In this document: one piece after another, positions 18,116-29,110 of the stretch | Layout of the letters: the number at the start of each line of letters is the position of its first letter | How positions within the stretch are numbered: the first letter of the stretch is position 1 | Source: Pectobacterium zantedeschiae | GTDB lineage: Bacteria; Pseudomonadota; Gammaproteobacteria; Enterobacterales; Enterobacteriaceae | Assembly (NCBI RefSeq): GCF_004137795.1 | Contig: NZ_NWTM01000001.1 | Coordinates: forward strand, 2,593,229 to 2,657,228 | Direction of reading: 5' to 3' | DNA: 64,000 bases | Notes under the pieces: model-generated | What the model was told of the DNA's origin: nothing | What the model saw: only the letters and a program-made list of their open reading frames with translations | Database searches by the model: none | Program-made: the position numbers and the translations under genes

Positions 18116-20886
18116 TCTTTCACCTCTTGCGGCAAGGTGATGTAAAGCACGCGGTTATCTGGGTTATACAGCTTCGCCGACATCGCACGCACGCCTTCCA
18201 GCGTAATACTGTCCGCCAGTTTGGATGCACTACTCAGATAACGCGGATCGTTATAATGGCGATAGCTCAGAATCAGGCGGCGCTGTATCGTTGTCAGATC
18301 GCCCTGACGTCCTTTTTCCGCACGGATGAACTGTGCTTTCTGATCGTCCACATCCTGTTGTGTAATCTTCGTTGGCAGCTCAGCAAAGACCTGCTCAGCC
18401 AGCTTCCACAGTTCTTGCGCACGTTCAGGCGCACTGGTGAAGCTCACTTCCGTCTCAATACGCTGTTTTTTGTCTTCCAGCTCGCTATCGACGCGCATGC
18501 GGTAAATACCCAGAGCGTCATCACGCAGGCTCGTCTTGAGATATTTATTCGCAATATTACGGGCAACACTCACCTGCACTGCTGCCTGTGGCGTCCACAC
18601 ATGGGGAGTAAAACTCCAGGTCAGAACATCGGCGCGTGGTTCGATATTGATGGCAGAGGTCGCTTCACGTTTACCCGGCAGTGCCAGATGCTGTTTTACA
18701 TCGCTGGCAGGCTGACGCGGAATGGTCGCGAGATAGCGTTCAACCTGTGGCAACAGCTGTGCAGCAGGCATATCCGCCACCAGGTAGTAGGTAACCGGTG
18801 CGAAAGCCGCTTTATGCCACTGTGACAATAATGCTGGTGCGGTAATTTGCTTCAGCTCTGCAATTTCAGGCTGCTGCCAGGCGGGTTCACCAAAGCGCAG
18901 TTTGGTCATTTCGCTGGCACGTTTTCCTGAAACAGACTGATCGTCATTGGCCTTCTGGCGTGCCAGACTCATCATGCTCTCTTTCATCACATCAGGATCG
19001 ATGCCCGGCGCAACATTCAGCTCACGGTATAGTCCCAGCAGATTTGCCAGTTGTTCAATCGGAGCGTTCCCGCTCAACGTCAGTTGATCCGCGCCCTGAT
19101 CGATACTCAGTGACAGCGTTTTTTCCTTTTTCCAGTTACTTAACGCTTCCCCACTCCACGCCGCGGGGCCGCTTTGATTGACCAGTTGGCTCGCCAACTG
19201 CGCCTGCCACGGATTCATCGAGGTTGCCATGAATCCGGCCTGACTCATCGCGGTGAGATACACTTTCTTACCCGCCTCTGGCGCACGCAGCCATACCACG
19301 CGATCGCCATTACTCAACTGCCACTGCTCGACGTTCTGTGCAGCAAAAGTCTTCATCGCCGTGCGTTTGCCGTTTTGCGTCACAGCAGGAAGTTCGGGGA
19401 TGATTTTCTTCTTTTCCACCTGCAACGGTGCCAGTGTCGCCACCGCCCACTGCTTCTGCAATTTGCTAATCGCATCCGGTTTAGGCAATGTGAAAGGCGT
19501 CGCACCCGGCACGCTAAACTGCACCAGCGTATCTGGCGAAGCTAACCAGCGTTGCAAATGGCGGTTCACATCTTCCGCTGTGATGGTATCCAGCGCTTCC
19601 AGCGCGTCTTTGCCACGCTGCTGGCTGCCAACATAAGGGCGATCCTGCTGCCAGACGATGGTCAACTGCTGAACCCAGTCCGCAAACTCACGTGTTTCTG
19701 GCGTCACGCTCATACGCTGTGCGACTTCACGAATATCGGAGGTGATCTCCGTGATGTCCTGTTCGTTTAACGGATAGCGTTTAAACCGCTCAATTTCTTT
19801 CAGTACGGCAGAAATAGCGGCGTCATGACCACCCGGCATCACATTCGCAAAAAATCCCAGCGCCGCAGTGGTTTTACCAATATCCGATTTACGCACCACC
19901 AGACTACTGGCGTCCTGGGGCAGCTCAGCTTGTTGTCGACGAACCTGACGCGTTATCGCAGACATCGTGATTTGCGTCAGCAAGCGGTGACGCAAATCGG
20001 ATTGTCCGAATGTGTCTTTATCATTGAAACGGTAGACAAAAGACACCTGACTGCTGCCGCTTTGGCTATCCTGCAAGCGTGCGACTTCAAGCTGCGGTTT
20101 CAGTAACGGTTCATAGTAGTCACGTGCTGGTACCGCGACATTAGGCAACGGTGCAAAATAGCGTTGAATTTCGCGCTCCGCATCCGCTGGAGTGATATCA
20201 CCAATAATCATCAAACGCATATTCGACGGGTGATACCAGCGCTGATAGAAATCCTGTAGCACGCTGGCTGGCGTGTCGTTAATCGACTGTTCGGTGCCAA
20301 TCGTCGGGCGGGAAGGGTAGCGAGAGTCATGACGAATCGCCTGTACGCGCTGCTGGTTCATGCGTTCCGCTACGCCCAACTTGCCACGCCACTCTTCCAG
20401 AATGATTTTACGCTCGTCATCGAGATCGCTTTGCAACAGCTTGGCATGCCCCGTCATCTGGCTCAGCGCCTGTAAAGTCGTTCCCAGATCGAGGTTACCT
20501 TTCGGTGGGCTCATCATGTACATGGTGCGTTCGTAGTTGGTCACAGCGTTATAGCTCTGTCCGCGTCCCCAACCTTGTTTATGCAGCTCTGTACTCACGC
20601 CTTGAGGAAACGCGTCGCTGGCACGAAACACCATATGCTCCACCATGTGCGCCACGCCGGATTCATTGTCTTTCTCATCAATCGAGCCGGCATCAACAAT
20701 CAGGCGAATATCCACCCGCTTCCTCTGCCCTTCCAACGGCACGAGGGTATAACGCAATCCGTTCGCCAGCGTTCCTTCTTTAAAAACTGGCAACGGACTT
20801 TTTATTTCTTCTGCCTGGCTCACAACGCTTCCCGCTAACAGGCTGACAGCCGTTAGCGATAACCAGCAACATTTCTTCCAGTTCAT
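18112..20886 (-). CDS. fusC: FusC, periplasmic M16 zinc protease for ferredoxin
   Basis: In Pectobacterium FusC cleaves imported plant ferredoxin in the periplasm to free its iron. I chose the ATG at 20886 (AAAGG site, 924 residues) because a signal peptide follows (MNWKKCCWLSLTAVSLLAGS, cleavage near SQA). The inverted zinc motif HxxEH is H80-MVE-H84 in the first M16 repeat, with the downstream Glu region in DERKIILEEW. Four M16 subdomains fit the length. The homologue in E. coli is PqqL, also next to YddA and a TonB receptor. Confidence 0.92.
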   Translation of the reverse strand: MNWKKCCWLSLTAVSLLAGSVVSQAEEIKSPLPVFKEGTLANGLRYTLVPLEGQRKRVDIRLIVDAGSIDEKDNESGVAHMVEHMVFRASDAFPQGVSTELHKQGWGRGQSYNAVTNYERTMYMMSPPKGNLDLGTTLQALSQMTGHAKLLQSDLDDERKIILEEWRGKLGVAERMNQQRVQAIRHDSRYPSRPTIGTEQSINDTPASVLQDFYQRWYHPSNMRLMIIGDITPADAEREIQRYFAPLPNVAVPARDYYEPLLKPQLEVARLQDSQSGSSQVSFVYRFNDKDTFGQSDLRHRLLTQITMSAITRQVRRQQAELPQDASSLVVRKSDIGKTTAALGFFANVMPGGHDAAISAVLKEIERFKRYPLNEQDITEITSDIREVAQRMSVTPETREFADWVQQLTIVWQQDRPYVGSQQRGKDALEALDTITAEDVNRHLQRWLASPDTLVQFSVPGATPFTLPKPDAISKLQKQWAVATLAPLQVEKKKIIPELPAVTQNGKRTAMKTFAAQNVEQWQLSNGDRVVWLRAPEAGKKVYLTAMSQAGFMATSMNPWQAQLASQLVNQSGPAAWSGEALSNWKKEKTLSLSIDQGADQLTLSGNAPIEQLANLLGLYRELNVAPGIDPDVMKESMMSLARQKANDDQSVSGKRASEMTKLRFGEPAWQQPEIAELKQITAPALLSQWHKAAFAPVTYYLVADMPAAQLLPQVERYLATIPRQPASDVKQHLALPGKREATSAINIEPRADVLTWSFTPHVWTPQAAVQVSVARNIANKYLKTSLRDDALGIYRMRVDSELEDKKQRIETEVSFTSAPERAQELWKLAEQVFAELPTKITQQDVDDQKAQFIRAEKGRQGDLTTIQRRLILSYRHYNDPRYLSSASKLADSITLEGVRAMSAKLYNPDNRVLYITLPQEVKE

Positions 20887-20946
20887 AACAACCTTTTCGT
20901 TTTTATTTTTGCCCGTAAGGCAATTCTTTGAGCGCATCAATGCAAA

Positions 20947-20987
20947 ATGCCCCGTCAAACGTCAGCAAGTGACGAATGACGGGGCAT
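20947..20987 (-). terminator. Strong hairpin between fusA and fusC
   Basis: The 11-base perfect stem ATGCCCCGTCA/TGACGGGGCAT has a loop of about 19 bases. On the minus strand it is followed by TTTTGC. It starts right after the fusA stop and should act as a partial terminator or 3' stabiliser, giving more receptor than protease. Confidence 0.65.
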
Positions 20988-20992
20988 AGGAT

Positions 20993-23590
20993 TTACCAGG
21001 TGTAAGCGACGCCAAGCCAGAACTGACGACCGGGTTTGTAGGTGACAATAGACTTGGTCGAGTTTCCAGTTTGGTTGGTTTCTACCACATTATCTAAAAC
21101 GTTCAGTACATCTAGCGTGATATCCAGGGTCTGAGTTTTGTACACTGGCTGCGAGTAAGAGAAACGCCAATCGTAGGAGATAAAGTCTTCGTATTTCATA
21201 CCCGTATATTCAGTGAAACTACCAGTTTCATTACCGCACGCAACATGGCCTCCTGGGCATTGGACGAAACTCGCAGAGGTGACATACCCTTTGTATCCTG
21301 AGGTATACCCCAGACGCTGCCCCCAGTTGAGACGAATTGCAGGAACGTAGGTATCTACATTAAGGAAAGCGCGCCAAGGAGTATTGAAATTCATCGCATC
21401 AATATCGCCACGGTTCATCAATTTATCATTAAAGATAACTCGCTGATCATCTTGATTAGCCGAATCGTAATAAAGTTGTGAGTTAGTTTTATTCTTCTCT
21501 ATCGAAGCTCCTAGTGACCATTTCACATCAGCAAAACTAAATCGATAAGGGCTAATTGGCTCAACTGTCAGTGTGTATGAGTTGCCTTCTGTTCTTCCAG
21601 TGTTATCCAAAACGTAATAGCGTTTACCATCACTATCAGTCGTAGTTTTACGCCCAAATTGTTCTTTACCTTGACGGTTAACCCATTTCACCGTCCAGAT
21701 GGTATCCAGAACTCGTTGCGAAAGACCGAAAGATAACTCATCACTATAAGGTGTTTTCAGATCAGAAACGTTATAATCTATAGAATCTGTTTTTATCGGA
21801 TCGCTAACCCAAGGGCTATTCGCATCGTTTCGTTTTTGTACAATATTAGAACTAATCCCTGTCCGTAATTTATAAGCCAATATATTTGCAGCATAATATC
21901 GGTTGGCGCCGCCAAAAACACGAGTTGAGCGATCACCGAACAAATCATAAGAAGCAGCCAAACGAGGAGCGATATTCATATTTTTCAGATAATCATCGTA
22001 TTGTAAGCGAACACCAGGCGTCACTTCAACACGACCAAAAGATATACTATCCTGAAGATAAACAGCATAGTTTACGTAATTACCTTCAACAGTACGTTCT
22101 GGATATAAAATCCGGCCTTTGTAGTACTGTTCGCCATTAATACAAAAATCATCTCCAGACTGACATACCACGCTCTGATCTACAGTTGGAGTGGCACGAC
22201 CAGAATAAGCATCACTAAAACGACGATATCTTGCACTATAAGAATCAACTTGCCAGCCTAAATCGAACTGGTGCTGAGTTCCCCAAATCGCCAAAGGATT
22301 AAGTTCATAGTTTTGCTTTAATGTAATTGTATTTTTTTCTGTTGCAAATTTCCCGAACCCTCCTATTAATGCGTTTTGATAGGTACGAGCAGGAAGAGCA
22401 CTAACCCAATCAATCTCATTAGAAACAAAATTATATGTATTGTGATAGCGATACCAAGTCTGGAATGAATTGGACTCATGTTCAATTTTATTCTGTTCAT
22501 ACTGATATCCAGCCAAACTGGTCATTTTCCCCCAACTGGCATTGTGCTCCCACTCCATATTGAAACGATAGCCACCACCTGTATTAGTAAATGCACCATT
22601 CTTTATGTCTTTCTTATAATACTTAGACTCATGCGGTGCATACATCCCAGTCAAACGAAAAACATCTCCATTATCAGATAGATAAGACCCCTTAAGTAAA
22701 TATGTTTCATTAATTCGTTCCTGATCACCCCACATTTTCAAGTACTGGTGATAGTTTGGAATATCTGACTGTTGACGATTGTAGGCAAAAATAAATCCAG
22801 CCTTGTCACTTAATGGTTGGTTGAATGATACGGAATAAAATTGTTTTTTAAACTTCGGCTGGTAGTGCAGGTAGGTCGCAGAATAAAAATCATCTTGAAT
22901 GGCATCATCGACATGATAGCTAGTCCAACTATCTTGAGTCATACGATAAGATATTTTACCAGATGCTTTATCCAATTTTGGATCTTTGAGTTTTGCATCC
23001 ACCACTCCGCCAGTAAAATCGCCATACTTAGCAGATATATTGCTGTCAAACACCTCTAAAGACTCAATTAACTCTGAGTTAATCCAGAACGATTGGGTTC
23101 CTCCGCCCGGTAAATCTGTAGCATTATAGCCATCTGGTGTATTGCTTAATTCGCCATTATTAGCACCAGGGTTAATATTGTTATTATTCGATAACCCATC
23201 GACCATAAAGTTATTATTGTAAAACTTCTCGCCGTGGAATGAGACGTTCTCCGGTGCCAGTTCGCCCGGCGTATTACTGCTATTCGCCGTATTCGAGAAC
23301 TGCACAGCTGGATTATTCTTTAATAATTCGGTAACCGAGCCATTTCCGGTTGGCATCTTTTTAATCTGCTCAGCATTAATAATCTGCGTTCCCATCGACT
23401 GACTGGTCGGGGTTGAGCGAACTAAAATGGTATCTTCACCATTTTCCAAAGAGGAATCACTCTGCTGATCTTCTTCGATTTCTGTATTTTTTTTCTGCTG
23501 ATTCTCATCGACAGAAGTGTCGTTTTGCTGTGCGAGCGCAGGCCCTGATAATAATGACAATAGCATCATTAAATAGACGTTCTTATTCAT
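20993..23590 (-). CDS. fusA: FusA, TonB-dependent plant ferredoxin receptor
   Basis: FusA is an outer-membrane 22-strand receptor that in Pectobacterium imports intact plant ferredoxin and is parasitised by ferredoxin-containing pectocins. The 865 residues have a signal peptide ending ALA before QQNDTSV, then a plug domain (about 55-200), then the barrel ending in GVAYTW with terminal aromatic Trp. The operon context (TonB-like, M16 protease, ABC) identifies it better than sequence recall alone. Its base composition is more AT-rich than fusC in the extracellular-loop regions. Confidence 0.9.
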   Translation of the reverse strand: MNKNVYLMMLLSLLSGPALAQQNDTSVDENQQKKNTEIEEDQQSDSSLENGEDTILVRSTPTSQSMGTQIINAEQIKKMPTGNGSVTELLKNNPAVQFSNTANSSNTPGELAPENVSFHGEKFYNNNFMVDGLSNNNNINPGANNGELSNTPDGYNATDLPGGGTQSFWINSELIESLEVFDSNISAKYGDFTGGVVDAKLKDPKLDKASGKISYRMTQDSWTSYHVDDAIQDDFYSATYLHYQPKFKKQFYSVSFNQPLSDKAGFIFAYNRQQSDIPNYHQYLKMWGDQERINETYLLKGSYLSDNGDVFRLTGMYAPHESKYYKKDIKNGAFTNTGGGYRFNMEWEHNASWGKMTSLAGYQYEQNKIEHESNSFQTWYRYHNTYNFVSNEIDWVSALPARTYQNALIGGFGKFATEKNTITLKQNYELNPLAIWGTQHQFDLGWQVDSYSARYRRFSDAYSGRATPTVDQSVVCQSGDDFCINGEQYYKGRILYPERTVEGNYVNYAVYLQDSISFGRVEVTPGVRLQYDDYLKNMNIAPRLAASYDLFGDRSTRVFGGANRYYAANILAYKLRTGISSNIVQKRNDANSPWVSDPIKTDSIDYNVSDLKTPYSDELSFGLSQRVLDTIWTVKWVNRQGKEQFGRKTTTDSDGKRYYVLDNTGRTEGNSYTLTVEPISPYRFSFADVKWSLGASIEKNKTNSQLYYDSANQDDQRVIFNDKLMNRGDIDAMNFNTPWRAFLNVDTYVPAIRLNWGQRLGYTSGYKGYVTSASFVQCPGGHVACGNETGSFTEYTGMKYEDFISYDWRFSYSQPVYKTQTLDITLDVLNVLDNVVETNQTGNSTKSIVTYKPGRQFWLGVAYTW

Positions 23591-23667
23591 TTATTCAACT
23601 TCCCCAGTGAACCTTATTAATTGGAAAATAAAATTATTTTTTTAATTACTACATGTAATAGTTACGG

Positions 23668-24603
23668 CTAATCATCAACCTGAATATGACCATTCAGTTT
23701 GAAAACAATAGAAACTACCTGATTATCAACCGGTGCCTCCGTCCGATAGCGCCAACGCGCCATGTCTTTCATCACATCATCGCCAAATACGCCGTCTGGC
23801 GTTTCAGACAGAATCTGTACGTTAGTGACCGTACCGCTACCGGTAATATCAAATTTGACGCGCACTTTTCCTTCCACTCCCAGCGCTTTTGCCCGAGAGG
23901 GATAATTCACACGACGATGTAACGCTTTAAAATTTTGACTATTGCTTTTCCCTGCACCACGAACCGCCTGACCGCTGTCGCTTTCTCCTGCTTTGGCCGT
24001 TACGGCACTGCCCGGCGTACCCACAGAGGATGGCAGCGATGACGGGGCATTACCGGTCTGGCTTGTCGCAATGGGAGACTCACTCTTTTTTTCTGCCTGC
24101 TGCTGAGCCGCCTGTTGCTGTTCTCTTGGTTTGATCTCAGGCTTTTTTTCAGGCAGCTTTCTCTCACGCACCGGTGGCTTCTTTTCCACAACAGGCTTGT
24201 GCTCAATGACTGGCTGTTTAATGACCGGATTGGGGTGTTCCGGTAATGGCGTTAAAATCGGCATAACCACCGGAGTAGGTTGGGCAACGAGGGGCTCGGC
24301 TACGGGTGGAGAAGTTTCGACAGCCTGTGACATCGCGGCAGCCATCATCGTCACCTGCATACTTCCACCTGCATTTCCCGCCATATCTTCAATGCTTTCT
24401 TTCGGGGAATAGTGCAATAGAAAGAAAACTGCCAACGCAGCATGCGCCACGCAGGACAACACAAAAAAGGCCAAGGAACGCCAGTTAGGAACATCAGCGG
24501 TCAACGTGGTCGTTGAATAGAAATGAGTAAGAGGGGACGGCAATGCGCTGCCGCCAGTGCGATTCGCACCTAGTAAAGCCCCATGAAGATTTTCACGACC
24601 CAC
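23668..24603 (-). CDS. fusB: FusB, TonB-like energy-coupling protein
   Basis: This TonB homologue, dedicated to ferredoxin import, reaches through the periplasm to FusA and is reported to bind ferredoxin itself. I chose the GTG at 24603 (311 residues) because GGAG lies seven bases upstream; the reading frame is open to 24711. A single TM helix (about 42-64, SLAFFVLSCVAHAALAVFF) is followed by a Pro/Lys/Glu-rich spacer and a C-terminal TonB domain (about 225-311, VNYPSRAKALGVEGKVRVKF). It is the first gene of the fus operon. Confidence 0.87.
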   Translation of the reverse strand: MGRENLHGALLGANRTGGSALPSPLTHFYSTTTLTADVPNWRSLAFFVLSCVAHAALAVFFLLHYSPKESIEDMAGNAGGSMQVTMMAAAMSQAVETSPPVAEPLVAQPTPVVMPILTPLPEHPNPVIKQPVIEHKPVVEKKPPVRERKLPEKKPEIKPREQQQAAQQQAEKKSESPIATSQTGNAPSSLPSSVGTPGSAVTAKAGESDSGQAVRGAGKSNSQNFKALHRRVNYPSRAKALGVEGKVRVKFDITGSGTVTNVQILSETPDGVFGDDVMKDMARWRYRTEAPVDNQVVSIVFKLNGHIQVDD

Positions 24604-24741
24604 TATCCAACTCCATATCTTGAACTTCAACTTCCTGGTGTCAGCAGTGCAATCACAATCTTCCAGGCGATAAAAATGTAAGCAAGATCGGAACACGAAA
24701 AAACGTGTCAAGGTCGGTCGAGCAACATTAATAAATAATAA

Positions 24742-24779
24742 TACAAATGAGAATCGTTTTACAAATGAAAACTATTACC
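24742..24779 (-). promoter_or_regulatory. Fur-box-like repeats upstream of fusB
   Basis: Two adjacent half-conserved Fur-like motifs (ACAAATGAGAATCGTTTT and ACAAATGAAAACTATTAC) lie about 140 bases before the fusB start. Iron-dependent repression of the fus operon by Fur is the obvious inference. Confidence 0.55.
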
Positions 24780-25262
24780 CATAAAGATTGACAAAATTTC
24801 AGTAATATCATTACGGAAACATGTAATCCATTGATATCAATTAATAATTATAAGAAACCAGCACATTCCTTATCACGATGAAACAGGTATCGAGGTTGAG
24901 GTTCTCCCTCTCACAGCGCAGTAAGCCGCTAATTTACTCTGGTTATTTTCAACATCTATTGTGTCTAGTCGGAAAACCGAGATTGATGATAAGAGTCATT
25001 ATCGACATAATTCGCATTATCACACCGCATAAACGCTGTTTGATGATGACTTTGCCGCATAAAACACTGACAAGTAGTGTGGTCACTCTGGGCATTCTGA
25101 CTTTAGGTTCCCGTGATTCCACAATTGCAGATTCACCAATACTGGCAAATTGATTTGATGGTTCTCCTGTACGTATAACAGGCAATTCAACTCGATGTAA
25201 CTTATCGCCTGCTCAGCATTGTCACGCCTCTGGGGTAAATGTTTCACCTGATTAAAGGAAGA
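24780..25262 (+). other. Divergent fus-iutA upstream region
   Basis: This non-coding region holds a Fur box (24985-25003) and, before iutA, a leader of about 230 bases. A 36-codon frame beginning MMTLPHKTL near 25044 is open, but I see no family for it and do not call it. Confidence 0.5.
24985..25003 (+). promoter_or_regulatory. Fur box upstream of iutA
   Basis: GATGATAAGAGTCATTATC matches 15 of 19 positions of the Fur consensus. A second partial motif (AATTCGCATTATC) follows at 25009-25021. It is placed to control iutA and possibly the divergent fus operon. Confidence 0.75.
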
Positions 25263-27461
25263 ATGATGAACACAAAAAAATACATGCGTTGGACACTTAA
25301 TCCGTTATTTCTAGTCATGATCGCCCCTGTCGCTGCACAGCAAACCGGTGAAGATGAAATGGTGGTTTCCGCAAGCAGAACCCACCGAACTGTCACAGAA
25401 ATGGCACAAACCACCTGGGTGATCGAAGGCACTGAACTGGAGCAACAAATCCATGGTGGCAAAGAGTTAAAAGATGCATTGGCGCAATTGATTCCCGGCC
25501 TCGATGTCAGCAGCCAGAGCCGCACCAACTACGGTATGAATATGCGTGGGCGCGCGATTGTCGTACTGATTGACGGTGTGCGGCTGAACTCATCCCGTAC
25601 CGATAGCCGTCAGTTGGACGCTATTGATCCGTTCAATATTGCGCATATCGAAGTCATCTCCGGCGCGACTTCACTTTACGGAGGAGGCAGTACGGGGGGC
25701 TTAATCAACATCGTCACCAAAAAAGGCCAACCGGAAATTGAGACAGAATTTGAGGTCGGAACCAAAAGCGGTTTCAATAGCAACAAAGATCATGATGAGC
25801 GTATTGCCAGCGCCGTCTCCGGCGGTAACGAACGTATTTCCGGGCGAATGTCTGTTGCTTACCAGAAGTTTGGCGGTTGGTACGACGGCAATGGTAACGC
25901 CACACTACTTGATAACACCCAAACCGGCCTTCAGTATTCCGATCGTCTCGACCTGATGGGCACCGGTACGCTGAATATTGATGAAACTCAGCAACTGCAA
26001 CTGGTAACGCAATACTACAAGAGCCAAGGTGACGATAACTACGGCCTGTTTCTCGGCAACAATTTCTCTGCGGTGACGGGTAACGGAACCGCCTACGCCA
26101 GTAAAGGGCTGAATTCGGACCGGGTTCCGGGTACAGAGCGTCACTTGATCAGCCTGCAATACTCCAACACGGATTTCTTCGGGCAAGAATTGGTAAGCCA
26201 ACTCTATTACCGCGATGAGTCTCTGTCGTTCTATCCGTTCCCTACTGTATCCAGCAATAGAGTCAGTAGCCTTTCCTCTTCTCAACAAGATACCGACCAA
26301 TATGGCGCTAAATTGACGCTAAACAGCAAGCCATTGGACAGTCTACAGCTGACCTACGGTCTGGATGCCGATCACGAACGCTTTACCTCAAACCAGATGT
26401 TCTTCGATTTAGCGAAAGCTAACGCGTCTGGAGGCCTGAACAATCAAAGCATCTACACAACGGGGCGCTATCCGGGTTATGAAATGACCAATCTGGCTGC
26501 CTTCCTCCAGTCAAACTACGACATTAACGACACCATAACCCTGAGCGGTGGCGTACGTTACCAGCATACTCAGAACAAAATTGATGATTTCGTTGGCTAT
26601 GCGCAACAACAGGCAATCGCTAACGGTCAAGCGACCTCCGCAGATGCCATTCCTGGCGGGTCAACCGATTATGACAACGTCCTGTATAACGCCGGTATAT
26701 TGATGCACATTACCGACCGTCAACAAACGTGGCTTAACTTCTCTCAGGGCGTGGAGTTGCCAGATCCCGGTAAATACTACGGCAACGGTACCTATCGTCT
26801 GGTCAACGGCCACTATCAGTTGGTTAACAGCGTTAATGTAGGACAGTCCAAACTACAGGGAATCAAGGTTGACTCCTACGAGCTAGGCTGGCGCTACACC
26901 GGTGATGCGCTGCGTACGCAGCTTGCCGCATACTACTCGCTCTCTGATAAGTCCATTTCGATTAACCGCAGTGATATGACCATTAACGTCAATGACGATA
27001 AGCGCCGTATTTATGGGTTGGAAGGTGCGGTGGATTACATCATTCCAGATACGGTCTGGAGCACAGGCGTCAACTTCAACGTGCTGAAATCTGAAACCAA
27101 AGTCAGCGGAAAATGGCAGAAATGGGATGTGATTTACGCCAGCCCGTCCAAAGCAACCGCCTATATCGGCTGGGCGCCCGATCCGTGGAACCTACGCGTA
27201 CAAAGCACCCAATCCTTTGACTTAACGGACGCAAAAGGCAATAAAATCAACGGTTACAACACTGTTGATTTTATCGGTAGCTACCAACTCCCTGTGGGCA
27301 CATTGAGCTTCAGCATCGAAAACCTATTGGACAAAGAATACACCACCGTTTGGGGTCAGCGAGCACCGCTACTTTATAGCCCAACCTACGGTTCGACCTC
27401 ACTGTACGACTACAAAGGCCGTGGACGAACGTTTGGCGTTAACTATTCAGTGATTTTTTAA
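25263..27461 (+). CDS. iutA: IutA-like ferric aerobactin TonB-dependent receptor
   Basis: This outer-membrane receptor for ferric aerobactin (or a related citrate-hydroxamate siderophore) has 732 residues, like IutA (about 732). It resembles plasmid-encoded E. coli IutA closely: after the signal peptide (ending VAAQQ) come the TonB box region (DEMVVSASR), the plug with IPGLDVSSQSRTNYGMNMRG, and a barrel ending GRTFGVNYSVIF. I chose the first of two adjacent ATGs after AAGGAAG, not the upstream ATG at 25239. No iucABCD synthesis genes are present, so it may serve xenosiderophore capture. Confidence 0.93.
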   Translation: MMNTKKYMRWTLNPLFLVMIAPVAAQQTGEDEMVVSASRTHRTVTEMAQTTWVIEGTELEQQIHGGKELKDALAQLIPGLDVSSQSRTNYGMNMRGRAIVVLIDGVRLNSSRTDSRQLDAIDPFNIAHIEVISGATSLYGGGSTGGLINIVTKKGQPEIETEFEVGTKSGFNSNKDHDERIASAVSGGNERISGRMSVAYQKFGGWYDGNGNATLLDNTQTGLQYSDRLDLMGTGTLNIDETQQLQLVTQYYKSQGDDNYGLFLGNNFSAVTGNGTAYASKGLNSDRVPGTERHLISLQYSNTDFFGQELVSQLYYRDESLSFYPFPTVSSNRVSSLSSSQQDTDQYGAKLTLNSKPLDSLQLTYGLDADHERFTSNQMFFDLAKANASGGLNNQSIYTTGRYPGYEMTNLAAFLQSNYDINDTITLSGGVRYQHTQNKIDDFVGYAQQQAIANGQATSADAIPGGSTDYDNVLYNAGILMHITDRQQTWLNFSQGVELPDPGKYYGNGTYRLVNGHYQLVNSVNVGQSKLQGIKVDSYELGWRYTGDALRTQLAAYYSLSDKSISINRSDMTINVNDDKRRIYGLEGAVDYIIPDTVWSTGVNFNVLKSETKVSGKWQKWDVIYASPSKATAYIGWAPDPWNLRVQSTQSFDLTDAKGNKINGYNTVDFIGSYQLPVGTLSFSIENLLDKEYTTVWGQRAPLLYSPTYGSTSLYDYKGRGRTFGVNYSVIF

Positions 27462-27470
27462 ACCAGTCCT

Positions 27471-27499
27471 GATTGTCCGGCTGGTGTCGGGCAATCTTT
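27471..27499 (+). terminator. Hairpin after iutA
   Basis: The imperfect stem GATTGTCCG/CGGGCAATC is followed by a short TTTC. It is a weak terminator candidate. Confidence 0.5.
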
Positions 27500-27567
27500 C
27501 CTGACCATGAGCTCACAAGGCTCACGAAATGTAGTGCCGTTAAACAACAACAAAAAGCAAACCGAGA

Positions 27568-27993
27568 TCAATATTCCCGATCTTCAATCAGGCGTTTTCC
27601 CAGCGTGACGCTATCGACGATCTCATAGTCGAGTTTTTCATACATGCCGATTACAGCGTCGTTGTCTTCACGCACCATCAGGTGGATCTTCGGACAGCCG
27701 CGGGCAATCAGCTTTTTCTCCAACCGGCTAATCAATGCGTTCGCAATGCCGCGTCCGCGAAAATCCGGGTGCACGCCCAGATAGTACGCCGAACCGCGGT
27801 GACCGTCGTAACCGCCCATTACCGATCCCACGATTTCGCCGTTCACCTCTGCGACCAGAAACAGATCGGGATCGTGATTGAGCTTACGTTCAATGTCCAT
27901 TTCAGGATCGTTCCACGGGCGCAGCAAATCGCAACGTTCCCAGAGGGTGATCACGGCTTCAAAGTCATCCTGCCTGAATATGCGGATTTCCAT
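27568..27993 (-). CDS. ypeA: GNAT family acetyltransferase YpeA
   Basis: This cytoplasmic GCN5-type N-acetyltransferase of unknown substrate has 141 residues, the same as E. coli YpeA. The acetyl-CoA loop is in [11 protein letters not shown] (R/Q-x-x-G-x-A). I prefer the ATG at 27993 ([12 protein letters not shown]) because it aligns with E. coli. An in-frame ATG four codons upstream (28005) is possible, and neither has a strong ribosome binding site. It faces away from hemF. Confidence 0.92.
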   Translation of the reverse strand: MEIRIFRQDDFEAVITLWERCDLLRPWNDPEMDIERKLNHDPDLFLVAEVNGEIVGSVMGGYDGHRGSAYYLGVHPDFRGRGIANALISRLEKKLIARGCPKIHLMVREDNDAVIGMYEKLDYEIVDSVTLGKRLIEDREY

Positions 27994-28096
27994 CACAGTC
28001 GCCATTTTGCAATAAGGTAAATCGTGATTATCGCGTGATTTTTATCAGACGCAATCCAAAATTGCGCGCCGCTATCAGGAATCACACAACAGGTGA

Positions 28097-29107
<1,011 letters not shown>

Positions 29108-29110
29108 GTC

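Noticed and set aside
18127-18825. 232-codon plus-strand frame opposite fusC
   Set aside because: It is fully inside the protease gene on the other strand, without a ribosome binding site or recognisable domain.
24878-25153. 91-codon frame in the iutA leader
   Set aside because: It crosses the Fur box, lacks a ribosome binding site and shows no family; a leader peptide cannot be excluded but is unsupported.
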